Positions 7,980-16,379 of a stretch of 64,000 nucleotides of DNA are shown piece by piece. The stretch covers positions 434,001 through 498,000 of the forward strand of contig NZ_CP059213.1 of assembly GCF_014252255.1 (NCBI RefSeq), read 5' to 3'. Position numbers and translations under genes: made by a program. Numbering within the stretch: the first letter of the stretch is position 1; every line of letters starts with the position of its first letter. The notes under the pieces are model-generated. The model ran no database searches, had not been told where the DNA came from, and saw only the letters and a list, made by a program, of their open reading frames with translations. Source of the DNA: Blattabacterium cuenoti. Its GTDB lineage: Bacteria > Bacteroidota > Bacteroidia > Flavobacteriales > Blattabacteriaceae.

Positions 7980-9692
7980 TTATAATATAATATTATTATA
8001 TTTTATTTTTGATATTTTTCCATTTTTTAAAACAATAAATAAATCAAAATCAGATATATAAGAAATATCATGAGTAATAATAATAATAGTACTATTTTTC
8101 AATTCTTTTTTTATATAATAAATAATTAATTTTCTAGTTTTTTGATCTATAGCAGAAAAACTATCATCGAATATAAGAATTTTAGGATTTCTTATAAGTG
8201 CTCTTGCTATACATATTCTTTGTTTTTGTCCTCCTGATAAAGTAATTCCTCTTTCTCCTATAATTGTTTCATATCCATTTTTGAAATTTAAAATATCATT
8301 TTCTATCATAGCTTTTCTTGCAGCTTCATAAACTTTATATGAAGATACTTTTTCTATACCTCCTACAGCTATATTATTATAAATTGAATCTGAAAAAAGA
8401 AAAGATTCTTGAGGAACATAACCTATATTATTTCTAAAATCATATAAATTATGATTTTTTAAAGATAAATTATCTATTAATATATCTCCTTTATATGGAT
8501 CATATAATCTAGATATTAATCTACCTATAGTTGTTTTTCCAGAACCTGTTTCTCCTGTTATAATCAAAGTTTTACCTTTCATTAGGGTAAATGATATTTT
8601 ACTAATTGTATCATTTTTATTTTTAAAATAAATAAAACTAACATTTTTGAATTGTACTTTACCAAAAATTTTTGTTTTTATCAAATTGTTATTAAAAATT
8701 TCTGGTTTTTCTTTTAAAAATTCACTTATACGAAGTCTTGATACTTTAGCTCTTTCTATAATAGAAACTACCCAACCTAATATAATAAAAGGAAAAATTA
8801 AAATATTAATATATGTAAAAAATTCAGCAATAGTCCCTATTTCTTTTATTTCTCCTTCAAAATATTTTTTTCCTCCAAAAAAAATAATTAATAAATGACT
8901 AGTTCCTATAAAAAATATGATAATAGAAGATAAAATAGTATCTATTTTTACCAATTCTATATTTTTTTTTTGATATTTAAATATAATTTTATTATGTTTT
9001 TTTTGAAAAAAAGATTCTGAAACAAATGATTTAATAATATGAATACCGGAAAAAGTATCTTGAATAAAAGAACATATAAAAGATTGATAATTTTGAACTT
9101 GATTACTTCTTTTAGTAATATAAATACTAATATAGTAAATGAAAATAAAAAGAATAGGAATAGGCAAAATTACATAAAAAGTTAAAATTTTATTAATTCG
9201 TAACATTTGTATAAAAACCATAAAAAAAAGAACAATAAGATTTACAAAATACATTATACCAGGTCCTATATATTGTCTAATAAAAGAAACATCTTCTGTT
9301 AATCGATTCATTAAATCTCCTGTTGAATTCTTTTTATAAAATGATAAACTCAATTTTTGATAATGTAAAAAAATTTCATTTTTTATATCAAATTCTATCA
9401 TTCTAGATGTTGTAATAATACATTGGCGCATATGATATTTAACAAAACCTCCAATAATTGGAACTATTAATATAATAATAGTATAAATACAAATTTCTTT
9501 TTTTAAAGAAAAAAAATTTGATGTATCTGAAAAACTAGTAATTAAATTTTTAATTGTATTAATAGATTTTCCTATATAAGGAATAGGAAATAAAGTTAAA
9601 ATATTTGATATTAAAATCAATAAAAAACCTATAAATAAACGTAATTTATATTTTTTACAATATTTTTTGCTAAAAGCAAATAAACCATTCAT
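7980..9692 (-). CDS. ABC exporter, MsbA/MdlA type (fused membrane and ATPase domains)
   Basis: The 570-residue half-transporter has six predicted membrane helices (about 17-310) followed by one nucleotide-binding domain: Walker A GETGSGKT (380-387), signature LSGGQKQR (485-492), Walker B ILIFDDS with Asp509-Asp510, and the switch histidine in THD (540-542). The usual catalytic glutamate after Walker B is Asp510, as in the degenerate-site half of MdlA-type heterodimers. The substrate could be lipid A precursor, another lipid or peptide; no partner gene is adjacent. It is divergent from nusB across a 129-base gap containing two dyads. Confidence 0.88.
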   Translation of the reverse strand: MNGLFAFSKKYCKKYKLRLFIGFLLILISNILTLFPIPYIGKSINTIKNLITSFSDTSNFFSLKKEICIYTIIILIVPIIGGFVKYHMRQCIITTSRMIEFDIKNEIFLHYQKLSLSFYKKNSTGDLMNRLTEDVSFIRQYIGPGIMYFVNLIVLFFMVFIQMLRINKILTFYVILPIPILFIFIYYISIYITKRSNQVQNYQSFICSFIQDTFSGIHIIKSFVSESFFQKKHNKIIFKYQKKNIELVKIDTILSSIIIFFIGTSHLLIIFFGGKKYFEGEIKEIGTIAEFFTYINILIFPFIILGWVVSIIERAKVSRLRISEFLKEKPEIFNNNLIKTKIFGKVQFKNVSFIYFKNKNDTISKISFTLMKGKTLIITGETGSGKTTIGRLISRLYDPYKGDILIDNLSLKNHNLYDFRNNIGYVPQESFLFSDSIYNNIAVGGIEKVSSYKVYEAARKAMIENDILNFKNGYETIIGERGITLSGGQKQRICIARALIRNPKILIFDDSFSAIDQKTRKLIIYYIKKELKNSTIIIITHDISYISDFDLFIVLKNGKISKIKYNNIIL

Positions 9693-9700
9693 ATAACATA

Positions 9701-9708
9701 CAAAAATA
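9701..9708 (-). promoter_or_regulatory. Putative -7 element of the ABC exporter gene
   Basis: On the minus strand this reads TATTTTTG, an exact TAnnTTTG match, but it lies only 8 bases before the exporter ATG, so a transcript would be almost leaderless. No -33 TTTG is apparent. Weak support. Confidence 0.25.
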
Positions 9709-9725
9709 CAAACTTTTTAAGTTTG
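9709..9725. repeat. Small perfect inverted repeat in the exporter/nusB divergent gap
   Basis: CAAACTTTTTAAGTTTG has 7-base arms around TTT. It lies directly upstream of the exporter's putative -7 element. It could be an operator or a chance A+T-rich dyad. Confidence 0.3.
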
Positions 9726-9787
9726 ATTTTTTATTTATATAATATAATTGTACATATAAAATATTTTTATAAAATTATAAAAATATA

Positions 9788-9806
9788 TTGATTTATATTA
9801 AATCAA
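9788..9806. repeat. Small perfect inverted repeat just upstream of nusB
   Basis: TTGATTTATATTAAATCAA forms an 8-bp stem with a 3-base loop and ends 15 bases before the nusB ATG. In RNA it would place a hairpin next to the ribosome-binding region; in DNA it could be a binding site. Function unknown. Confidence 0.3.
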
Positions 9807-9821
9807 CATTATTAATAAAAA

Positions 9822-10760
9822 ATGTCAATAAGACGATACTTTAGAATAAGAAGTTTACAATTTTTATATGCTCAACACTTATCTAAAATAGATTCAAATA
9901 AAGTTGAAAAAAATATGCTTAAAAGTATTGAAGAATTGCATAATTTATATATTTCTCTTCTTTTTTTAATTTTAAAAATTAGAGAAAATTCTTTACAAAA
10001 AAAGAAATATGATAAAATTAACACAAATACTATACATCAATTTGCATATAATTCTGTTATTAAAATACTATCTAATAATAAATATTTAATTAAAGAATAT
10101 AATTCTAAAAAAAATTCTGGAAAAATTTTATGGAAAAAAAAAGATAAATACATTTTTCTTTTATTACAAGAAATGCAACAATCAATAGATAAAAAAAATT
10201 ATAATAAACATTATACTTCTTTTGAATCCTCTTTTGAAGAGGAAAAAAAATTTATCATAAAATATTATAAAAATATTATTATTCCTAATAAAAAATTAAT
10301 AGAATATATAGAAGATTTATACATTAATGGAAAAGAAAACTTATGTATAGCTCATACTATGGTATGTAAAACTTTACAATTTATAAAATATTCTACTCCC
10401 CCAAATTTTAAATTATATAATATTTATAAAAATGATGAAAATAAAAAATTTATTATTGATTTATATAGAAACACCATTTTTCATAAAGAAGAATTTAATA
10501 AATTAATAAAAAATATATCAAATAATTGGGATATAAAAAGAATAGCAATTATAGATTTAATTATATTACAAATGGCTATTTGTGAATTTTTATATTTTCC
10601 AAATATACCACCAAAAGCTACTATGAATGAATATATAGAAATTACAAAAATATTTTGTATGGAAAAAAGTAAAATGTTTATTAATGGAATATTAGATCAA
10701 ATTTTTAAATTTTTACACAAAAAAAATAAAATATTTAAAATAGGAAAAGGATTATTATAA
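9822..10760 (+). CDS. nusB: Transcription antitermination factor NusB (long Bacteroidetes form)
   Basis: NusB pairs with NusE (S10) on boxA RNA to stabilise rRNA-operon antitermination. The protein has 312 residues, about twice the E. coli length, as is usual for Bacteroidetes. The start MSIRRYFRIRSLQFLYAQ resembles the RNA-binding first helix, and the C-terminal about 110 residues contain the conserved helical core (WDIKRIAIIDLIILQMAICEF is partly visible at about 228-248). The middle is lysine-rich and low in complexity. It heads a short cluster with yajC, coaE and bTHX. Identification is firm from both ends; the extra middle has no assigned function. Confidence 0.88.
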   Translation: MSIRRYFRIRSLQFLYAQHLSKIDSNKVEKNMLKSIEELHNLYISLLFLILKIRENSLQKKKYDKINTNTIHQFAYNSVIKILSNNKYLIKEYNSKKNSGKILWKKKDKYIFLLLQEMQQSIDKKNYNKHYTSFESSFEEEKKFIIKYYKNIIIPNKKLIEYIEDLYINGKENLCIAHTMVCKTLQFIKYSTPPNFKLYNIYKNDENKKFIIDLYRNTIFHKEEFNKLIKNISNNWDIKRIAIIDLIILQMAICEFLYFPNIPPKATMNEYIEITKIFCMEKSKMFINGILDQIFKFLHKKNKIFKIGKGLL

Positions 10761-10800
10761 ATAAAAAAATCTATTTTAATTAATTTTAATATTTATTATT

Positions 10801-11127
10801 ATGTTTTTTTTATTACAACAAAATTCTATTGCAAATACTATTTGTATGTTTGCATTAATTTTTATTATATTTTATTTTTTTATGATACGTCCTCAAATAC
10901 GAAAACAAAAAATTGAAAAAAAATTTCAAGATAATTTAAAAAGAGGAAATTATATAGTAACAAATTCTGGAATACATGGAAAAATTATAGATATTACAGA
11001 AAATTTTTGTATACTAGAAACTATTATAGGAAAAATAAAATTGGAAAAAAATACTATTTCCAAAGATTTAACAGAATTACGTTATAAGGAAAAGGAATTA
11101 TTAAAAATAAAAAATAATAAAAAATGA
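10801..11127 (+). CDS. yajC: Preprotein translocase accessory subunit YajC
   Basis: YajC is a small inner-membrane protein associated with SecDF/SecYEG. This 108-residue protein has one N-terminal membrane helix (about 13-28) followed by the hallmark FYFFMIRPQIRKQK and a cytosolic beta-rich domain with LKRGNYIVTNSGIHGKI. It follows nusB by 40 bases and overlaps coaE by four bases (ATGA), the common arrangement in Flavobacteriia. SecDF is not in this window. Confidence 0.93.
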   Translation: MFFLLQQNSIANTICMFALIFIIFYFFMIRPQIRKQKIEKKFQDNLKRGNYIVTNSGIHGKIIDITENFCILETIIGKIKLEKNTISKDLTELRYKEKELLKIKNNKK

Positions 11128-11726
11128 AATTTTTATTAATAGGAATAACTGGAAAAATGGGTTCTGGAAAAAGTTTATTGTCTTCTTTTTTTAAAAAAAA
11201 AGGAATTCCTATTTATTCTTCGGATAAAAGAGGAAAGATATTAATGAATAAAATAAAAATTGTAAAAAAAAATATTATTAAACATTTTGGAAATAATTCT
11301 TATAAAAAAGAAAAAATTAATAAAGATTATTTATCAGAAATTGTTTTTAAAAATCCTAATGCATTAAAATTATTATGTTCTATTATACATCCATGGATTT
11401 CTATTGATTTTAAAAATTGGATTTTTTCTTTACAAAAGAAAACTTTTTATGTTATAAAAGAATCTGCACTTTTATTTGAAAGTGGAAGTTATAAAGAATG
11501 TAATTGTATTATTACAATCACTTCACCGAAAAAAAAAATGATTGAAAGAATTATAAAAAGAGATAATTTAAATGAAAATCAAATTATAAATCGTTTAAAT
11601 AATCAAATATCTAATAAAAAAAGAAAAAAAAAATCTCATTTTATTATTCATAATTATTCATCTATAACTTTTTTACAAAAAAAAGCAGATAAAATGCATA
11701 AATTATTTAATAAATACATAAAATAA
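11124..11726 (+). CDS. coaE: Dephospho-CoA kinase
   Basis: CoaE phosphorylates the 3'-hydroxyl of dephospho-CoA, the last step of coenzyme A synthesis. The 200-residue P-loop kinase begins MKFLLIGITGKMGSGKS with the Walker A at 10-17, and contains the acceptor-binding region SSDKRGK and the lid segment with KRDNLNENQI. Its length is normal. The start overlaps the yajC stop by four bases, implying translational coupling, and the bTHX gene follows one base after its stop. Confidence 0.93.
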   Translation: MKFLLIGITGKMGSGKSLLSSFFKKKGIPIYSSDKRGKILMNKIKIVKKNIIKHFGNNSYKKEKINKDYLSEIVFKNPNALKLLCSIIHPWISIDFKNWIFSLQKKTFYVIKESALLFESGSYKECNCIITITSPKKKMIERIIKRDNLNENQIINRLNNQISNKKRKKKSHFIIHNYSSITFLQKKADKMHKLFNKYIK

Positions 11727-11727
11727 T

Positions 11728-11835
11728 ATGGGAAAAGGAGATAAAAAAACTAAAAGAGGAAAAATTAAAAATAAAACTTATGGAAATCTTCGGCCAAATC
11801 CAAAAAATATAAGAAAAAAGAAAAAAAAGAATTAA
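11728..11835 (+). CDS. Small ribosomal protein bTHX (Thx/S31)
   Basis: A 35-residue, extremely basic peptide starts MGKGDKKTKRGKI and ends in a run of lysines. This matches the bTHX family, found in Thermus and widely in Bacteroidetes, which sits in the head of the 30S subunit and stabilises 16S rRNA. It starts one base after the coaE stop, so it is probably co-transcribed. It is shorter than typical ORF-calling cut-offs and easily missed. The Arg/Lys content and conserved GDKKTKRGK core make the call reliable. Confidence 0.87.
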   Translation: MGKGDKKTKRGKIKNKTYGNLRPNPKNIRKKKKKN

Positions 11836-11841
11836 AATTTC

Positions 11842-12552
11842 TTATTTATCATCTTTTTTATTTATACCTGTGAAAAAAAAAGATAGAAAATATATTAGTT
11901 GAGCTAAACTTCCTAAAGCAGAAATAACATAAGTCATTGCTGCCCAATTTAAAGATTCTTTTGCTTTATTATATTCTTGATAATTTACTATATTTTTCTT
12001 TTTTATCCATTTTAAAGCTCTATTACTTGCATCAAATTCTATTGGTAAAGTTAGAAAATAAAAAAAAACAATTAAAAAAAATAATGCTATTCCTAATTGC
12101 AGGATTAAAGAATCTTTTCCACCGGAATTATAAAAAATAGTTAATCCAGCCATTATAGTTATATTAGTAAATTTTGAACTAAAATTTAAAATAAATATTA
12201 AACGATTTCGTATTTTTAATAAATTATAACCTACTTTATGTTGTAAAGCATGACCACATTCATGAGCAGCAACTGCAATAGAAGCAGCATTTCTTCCATT
12301 ATAAACTATTTGACTTAAATTTATTGTTTTATTCATAGGATTATAATGATCTGTTAAATTTCCTTCTTCTTCAATTAAAAGAACATCTACATCAGTAATT
12401 CCATTATCTTCTAACATTTTTTCTGCTATTTCTTTTCCACTCATATAAGAATGTAAATGAAATTTAGAAAATTCTTGAAATTTTCTTTTTAAAATTAAAT
12501 TAACAATAAAACTTACTAAAAAAGTAATACCTATAATTAAATAGTAACTCAT
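11842..12552 (-). CDS. Membrane zinc metallopeptidase (YugP / Zn_peptidase_2 family)
   Basis: The 236-residue protein has an N-terminal membrane helix, a zinc-protease motif AAHECGH (His97, Glu98, His101), a membrane segment from about 118, and more hydrophobic helices toward the C-terminus. This is the layout of YugP-like neutral zinc peptidases, predicted to act at the inner membrane, perhaps in protein quality control. The target is unknown. The gene is convergent with bTHX (6 bases apart) and divergent from ndh. Start is an ATG with a TAnnTTTG-like element (TAATTTTG, 12577-12570) 17 bases upstream. Confidence 0.82.
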   Translation of the reverse strand: MSYYLIIGITFLVSFIVNLILKRKFQEFSKFHLHSYMSGKEIAEKMLEDNGITDVDVLLIEEEGNLTDHYNPMNKTINLSQIVYNGRNAASIAVAAHECGHALQHKVGYNLLKIRNRLIFILNFSSKFTNITIMAGLTIFYNSGGKDSLILQLGIALFFLIVFFYFLTLPIEFDASNRALKWIKKKNIVNYQEYNKAKESLNWAAMTYVISALGSLAQLIYFLSFFFTGINKKDDK

Positions 12553-12569
12553 AAAAATCTATTTTTAAA

Positions 12570-12577
12570 CAAAATTA
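12570..12577 (-). promoter_or_regulatory. Putative -7 element of the zinc peptidase gene
   Basis: On the minus strand this is TAATTTTG, matching TAnnTTTG, 17 bases before the peptidase ATG. A TTG lies farther upstream but too close for a standard -33 box. Confidence 0.3.
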
Positions 12578-12625
12578 TTAATTTATCAATTAAAATGAAA
12601 ATATATATAAATTAGCTATTTATGT

Positions 12626-12639
12626 GTCAAATTTTTGAC
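12626..12639. promoter_or_regulatory. Perfect dyad immediately upstream of ndh
   Basis: GTCAAATTTTTGAC is a perfect 14-base inverted repeat ending one base before the ndh ATG. It could be a repressor operator overlapping the translation start or a small RNA hairpin. The half-site TGTCA also occurs in the palindromes at 1393 and 4760, in a different arrangement. Confidence 0.35.
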
Positions 12640-12640
12640 T

Positions 12641-13930
12641 ATGAATATTCCAACAATAAATAATCTAAAAAGGGTAGTTATTATTGGTGCTGGATTTGCT
12701 GGATTGCAAGTAGCAAAAAAATTAAGAAGAGATAAATATCAGGTTGTTCTCATCGATAAAAATAATTACCATACTTTTCAACCATTATTATATCAAGTTG
12801 CTACAGCTGGATTAGAACCAGATTCTATAGCACATTCTATTAGAAATATTATTAAAAAAACAAAAAATTTTTTTTTCAGATTGGCTTATGTACATTATAT
12901 TAATACAAAAAAACAAAAAATATATACTAATATAGGTGATTTATATTATGATTATTTAATTATATCTACAGGATCTGTTACTAATTATTTTGGTAATAAA
13001 AATATTGAATATTTTTCATTACCAATGAAATCTATTACAGAAGCTTTAAATCTTCGAAGTCTTATTTTACAAAACTTTGAATCAGCTTTATTAACAAATA
13101 ATATAAAAGAAAAAAAAAGTATTATGACTTTTGTTATTGTAGGAGGAGGACCAACTGGAGTAGAACTTGCTGGAGCTTTAGCAGAAATGAAAAAATATAT
13201 TCTTCCATATGATTATCCTAATTTAGATGATAAATATATGAATATTCATTTATTACAAGCTACTTCAAGATTATTAGATGGTATGTCTGAAAAATCCGCA
13301 AAACAAGCTTATAAAAATTTAAAAGAATTAGGAGTTATTATATGGTTAAACTGTTTAGTACAAGACTATGATGGAAAAATAGTTTTTATGGAAAAAAATC
13401 AAAAAATAGAATCTTCTAATGTTATATGGGCTGCAGGTGTCAAAGGATCTATTATAAAAGGATTTTTAAAAGAAGACATAATGGGAAATAGAATTTTAGT
13501 AGATAATTATCTTAAAACTATAAAATATAAAAATATTTTTGCTATTGGTGATGTTGCTTATATAAAATCTTATCAAAACGGTCATCCTATGATGGCTCAA
13601 CCTGCCATTCAACAAGGTAATTATTTAGCTCAAAATTTTAATCATTTTTTTAATAATAAAAAAAATATTAAACCTTTTATATATAAAAATATAGGTTCTA
13701 TGGCTACTATTGGTAGAAATAAAGCAGTATGTGATTTTCCTTATTTTAAATTAAAAGGTTTTTTAGCATGGATTGTGTGGATGTTTATTCATTTAGTTAG
13801 TTTAGTTGGTTTTAGAAATAAAGTAATAGCTTTAACTAATTGGATTATTCAATATTTTCATTATCATAATAGTGTACGTTTAATTATAAGACCATTTTAT
13901 AGAAAAAAAAATCATTTAAAAAAAAATTGA
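12641..13930 (+). CDS. ndh: Type II NADH dehydrogenase (NDH-2)
   Basis: NDH-2 is a single-subunit, non-proton-pumping flavoprotein that passes electrons from NADH to quinone at the inner membrane. The protein has two Rossmann motifs: FAD-binding VVIIGAGFAGLQ (12-23) and NAD-binding VIVGGGPTGVELAG (about 166-179), plus FAIGDVAY and the quinone-side AQPAIQQGNYLAQN. The C-terminus is amphipathic with a hydrophobic stretch, as for membrane attachment. I choose the ATG at 12641; a TTG at 12635 is in frame but inside the dyad. The 3' end overlaps the convergent isochorismate synthase gene by 19 bases. A neighbouring menaquinone gene fits its function. Confidence 0.94.
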   Translation: MNIPTINNLKRVVIIGAGFAGLQVAKKLRRDKYQVVLIDKNNYHTFQPLLYQVATAGLEPDSIAHSIRNIIKKTKNFFFRLAYVHYINTKKQKIYTNIGDLYYDYLIISTGSVTNYFGNKNIEYFSLPMKSITEALNLRSLILQNFESALLTNNIKEKKSIMTFVIVGGGPTGVELAGALAEMKKYILPYDYPNLDDKYMNIHLLQATSRLLDGMSEKSAKQAYKNLKELGVIIWLNCLVQDYDGKIVFMEKNQKIESSNVIWAAGVKGSIIKGFLKEDIMGNRILVDNYLKTIKYKNIFAIGDVAYIKSYQNGHPMMAQPAIQQGNYLAQNFNHFFNNKKNIKPFIYKNIGSMATIGRNKAVCDFPYFKLKGFLAWIVWMFIHLVSLVGFRNKVIALTNWIIQYFHYHNSVRLIIRPFYRKKNHLKKN

Positions 13931-14946
13931 GAAAGAATATTTTTTACTTTATTTTCTGTTTCGATATATTCTTTATCTATATTGCTATTTAAAGTAATTC
14001 CACTTCCAGCATATAAAGTAATTTCTTTTTTTTCTTTTTGAATATTTGCACATCTTAAATGAATATATAATTCCATATTATTATTATTTATAATACCAAT
14101 ATATCCTGTATAAAAACCTCTTTTATATCCTTCATATTTTTGAATAAAATTTAAAGATTCTTTTTTAGGAAATCCACAAATAGAAGGAGTAGGATGTAAA
14201 CGATTTATTATTTCATAATAATCAGGATCTTCTAAAAATGAAAAAAAAATTGAAGTTTTTAAATGTTTTAAATCTCCCATTTTTATAATTTTAGTTTTTT
14301 TTAAAAAAATAGATCCTTTGTAATATTTTAATAAATGAACAATATATTTTATTACAATTTTATGTTCTTCTATTTCCTTTTTTGTCCATTTATTTTTATT
14401 CCAAATAGTTCCTGCTAAAGCAACAGTTTCCAATTTTTTTTGATAAGATTTTATTAATAATTCTGGAGAACATCCTATCCAAAATCCATGATTAACATCA
14501 TACCATAAACTTATAAAAGCATTTGGATAAGAAAAAATTAATTTTTGGAAAGTTTTTTTTAAATAAAAATTATGAAAATGAATTTTTATAGATCTAGAAA
14601 CAACAACTTTTTTAAGTTGTCCTTTTTGTATTTTTTCTATAGCTTTTTTAATTAAATTTTTATATTCTATAGAATATGTTAAAAAAGAATAATTACTTTC
14701 ATAATTTTTTTTTATAAAAAATTTTAATATATCTACATAATAAATTTTTTTAGGAACTATTTTTATATTTTTATAATCACAATCAAAATTTTTTATTAAA
14801 AAAAAATTATTTTTTTTAGAATTAGAATGAGAATAAAAATAAATTTTATTATTGTGAGGTTTTTTAAAAATAACAAATTTGTTTTTATCCCAATAATTTT
14901 TTATAATTTTTTTATATAAAGAAAAAATACTTATTTTTTTTGACAT
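13912..14946 (-). CDS. menF: Isochorismate synthase (menaquinone pathway)
   Basis: This chorismate-utilising enzyme isomerises chorismate to isochorismate, the first step of menaquinone synthesis. The 344-residue protein shows the C-terminal chorismate-binding domain: KKVVSRSI, GCSPELLIK, ALAGTIWNK, HPTPSICGFPK and YTGYIGI, ending with LYAGSGIT. The N-terminal part is shortened compared with E. coli MenF (about 430 residues). Nearby aroC supplies chorismate. It follows the thioesterase gene by 2 bases (same operon), supporting a menaquinone role rather than a siderophore one. Its stop region overlaps ndh antisense. Confidence 0.9.
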   Translation of the reverse strand: MSKKISIFSLYKKIIKNYWDKNKFVIFKKPHNNKIYFYSHSNSKKNNFFLIKNFDCDYKNIKIVPKKIYYVDILKFFIKKNYESNYSFLTYSIEYKNLIKKAIEKIQKGQLKKVVVSRSIKIHFHNFYLKKTFQKLIFSYPNAFISLWYDVNHGFWIGCSPELLIKSYQKKLETVALAGTIWNKNKWTKKEIEEHKIVIKYIVHLLKYYKGSIFLKKTKIIKMGDLKHLKTSIFFSFLEDPDYYEIINRLHPTPSICGFPKKESLNFIQKYEGYKRGFYTGYIGIINNNNMELYIHLRCANIQKEKKEITLYAGSGITLNSNIDKEYIETENKVKNILSQFFFK

Positions 14947-14948
14947 TT

Positions 14949-15380
14949 TTATTTTTTTTGAATTATAATATTAGTCATTTTACAAAAACTAATAATAGTA
15001 TTTTTTTCATTATAAATATTGGTTTGAATAATATGTAAAATTTTTCCTTTATGAATAATTTTAGATTTAGCAAATAAAATTCCTTTTTTAATAGATCGAA
15101 TATGATTTGCAGAAATCTCAATATTAAAAACTTCTTTATTTTTATTTTCTTTTAAATTTAAAAAAGACAAAGAACTACCAACACTTTCAGCTAAAACTAT
15201 CGTTGCTCCTCCATGTAAATAACCAAAAGGTTGAAGAATTTTATGACTTATTTTCATTTTTGCTATTAAAAAATCTAATTTTAGAGATAATTCAATAAAT
15301 TGAATACATAATGTATTCATTAATGTATTTTTTTTTAAATGATTTAATTTATTTAATAATTCGTTAATTTTTTTTTTCAT
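14949..15380 (-). CDS. Hotdog-fold acyl-CoA thioesterase (PaaI/MenI-like)
   Basis: The 143-residue protein has the hotdog signature ILQPFGYLHGGATIVLAES (about 54-72), with the acidic residue and the HGG characteristic of the 4-hydroxybenzoyl-CoA/DHNA-CoA thioesterase group. Located 2 bases upstream of the isochorismate synthase gene on the same strand, it probably hydrolyses 1,4-dihydroxy-2-naphthoyl-CoA in menaquinone synthesis. That role is an inference from context; the family also contains phenylacetyl-CoA thioesterases. The length is normal. Confidence 0.85.
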   Translation of the reverse strand: MKKKINELLNKLNHLKKNTLMNTLCIQFIELSLKLDFLIAKMKISHKILQPFGYLHGGATIVLAESVGSSLSFLNLKENKNKEVFNIEISANHIRSIKKGILFAKSKIIHKGKILHIIQTNIYNEKNTIISFCKMTNIIIQKK

Positions 15381-15431
15381 TCTCCAATTAAATATAATCT
15401 TTTGGTATAATTTTTTATAAAATATGAAGGT

Positions 15432-15971
15432 ATGAAAGATAAAAAAAATAAAATAATAGATGATAATTTTATTCCTTTAATAGGAAAAAAAAATAAAATT
15501 ATTGGATTTGAAAAAAAAGAAAAAATTCATTTAGAAGGGTTATTCCATAGTGCTGTTTCTGTCTTTATTTTTAATTTTAAAAATGATTTAATGTTACAAA
15601 AAAGATCTTCAATAAAATATCATTCTTCCTTACTATGGACTAATACATGTTGTAGTCATCCTAGAAAAAATGAATCAATTTTAAAAGCAGCACACCGTTG
15701 TTTAATAGAAGAAATGGGATTTGATTGTTTTTTAACACATAAGTTTTGTTTTACTTATTATGAATTATTAAATAATGGATTAATAGAAAATGAATTAGAT
15801 CATGTTTTTGTAGGATATTATGAAAAATCTCCAATTATAAACCATAAAGAAGTTGAAAATTGGAAATGGATTCCATTGAATAAATTAATAAAAAATATTC
15901 ATCTTTATCCAGAATCATATACAATATGGTTTAAAATTATACTTAAAAATTATATTAATCAATTAAATTAA
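15432..15971 (+). CDS. idi: Isopentenyl-diphosphate delta-isomerase, type 1
   Basis: Idi interconverts IPP and DMAPP, the building blocks for quinone side chains, undecaprenyl phosphate and the tRNA i6A modification. The 179-residue Nudix-related protein has the metal-binding HLEGLFH (33-39), the catalytic-cysteine motif TNTCCSHPR (71-79), and the Nudix-like EEMGF (93-97). All are intact. The ATG at 15432 is used because the nearby upstream ATG (15423) hits a stop at once. It is followed by queD after 3 bases and is divergent from the thioesterase gene. Confidence 0.95.
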   Translation: MKDKKNKIIDDNFIPLIGKKNKIIGFEKKEKIHLEGLFHSAVSVFIFNFKNDLMLQKRSSIKYHSSLLWTNTCCSHPRKNESILKAAHRCLIEEMGFDCFLTHKFCFTYYELLNNGLIENELDHVFVGYYEKSPIINHKEVENWKWIPLNKLIKNIHLYPESYTIWFKIILKNYINQLN

Positions 15972-15974
15972 ATT

Positions 15975-16379
15975 ATGAAAATAACTATAAGTAGAAAAGG
16001 ACATTTTAGTGCTGCTCATAAACTTTATAATAATTATTGGAATCATGAAAAAAATATAAAAATTTTTGGAAAATGTGCATATTATCATGGTCATAATTAT
16101 AAATATATAGTTAGTATAACAGGAAAAATTAATGTAGAAACAGGATTTGTACTAAATTTACAAAATTTAAAAAAAATTCTTTTTGAAGAAATAGAAACAA
16201 TTTTTGATCACAAAAATATTAATTTAGATTTAAAAGAATTTTCTTCTATAAATCCAACTGCGGAAAATATTGTTATTTTTATGTGGAATAAAATAAATAA
16301 AAGAATATCTTCTGATTTAGATTTAAAAATAACTTTATACGAAACAGAAAATAATTTTGTTGAATATGATGGAAAATAA
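15975..16379 (+). CDS. queD: 6-pyruvoyl-tetrahydropterin synthase / 6-carboxytetrahydropterin synthase family
   Basis: The 134-residue protein has the zinc-binding triad His15 (FSAAHKL), His38 and His40 (HGHNY) and the catalytic cysteine candidate Cys34 (CAYYHGHNY). It converts dihydroneopterin triphosphate to a 6-substituted tetrahydropterin. In bacteria this is usually QueD of queuosine synthesis, though some members replace FolB in folate synthesis. The Cys-x3-HGH spacing fits QueD. It sits between idi and gcvT in a compact plus-strand run. Which pathway is active here depends on other genes outside the window. Confidence 0.87.
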   Translation: MKITISRKGHFSAAHKLYNNYWNHEKNIKIFGKCAYYHGHNYKYIVSITGKINVETGFVLNLQNLKKILFEEIETIFDHKNINLDLKEFSSINPTAENIVIFMWNKINKRISSDLDLKITLYETENNFVEYDGK

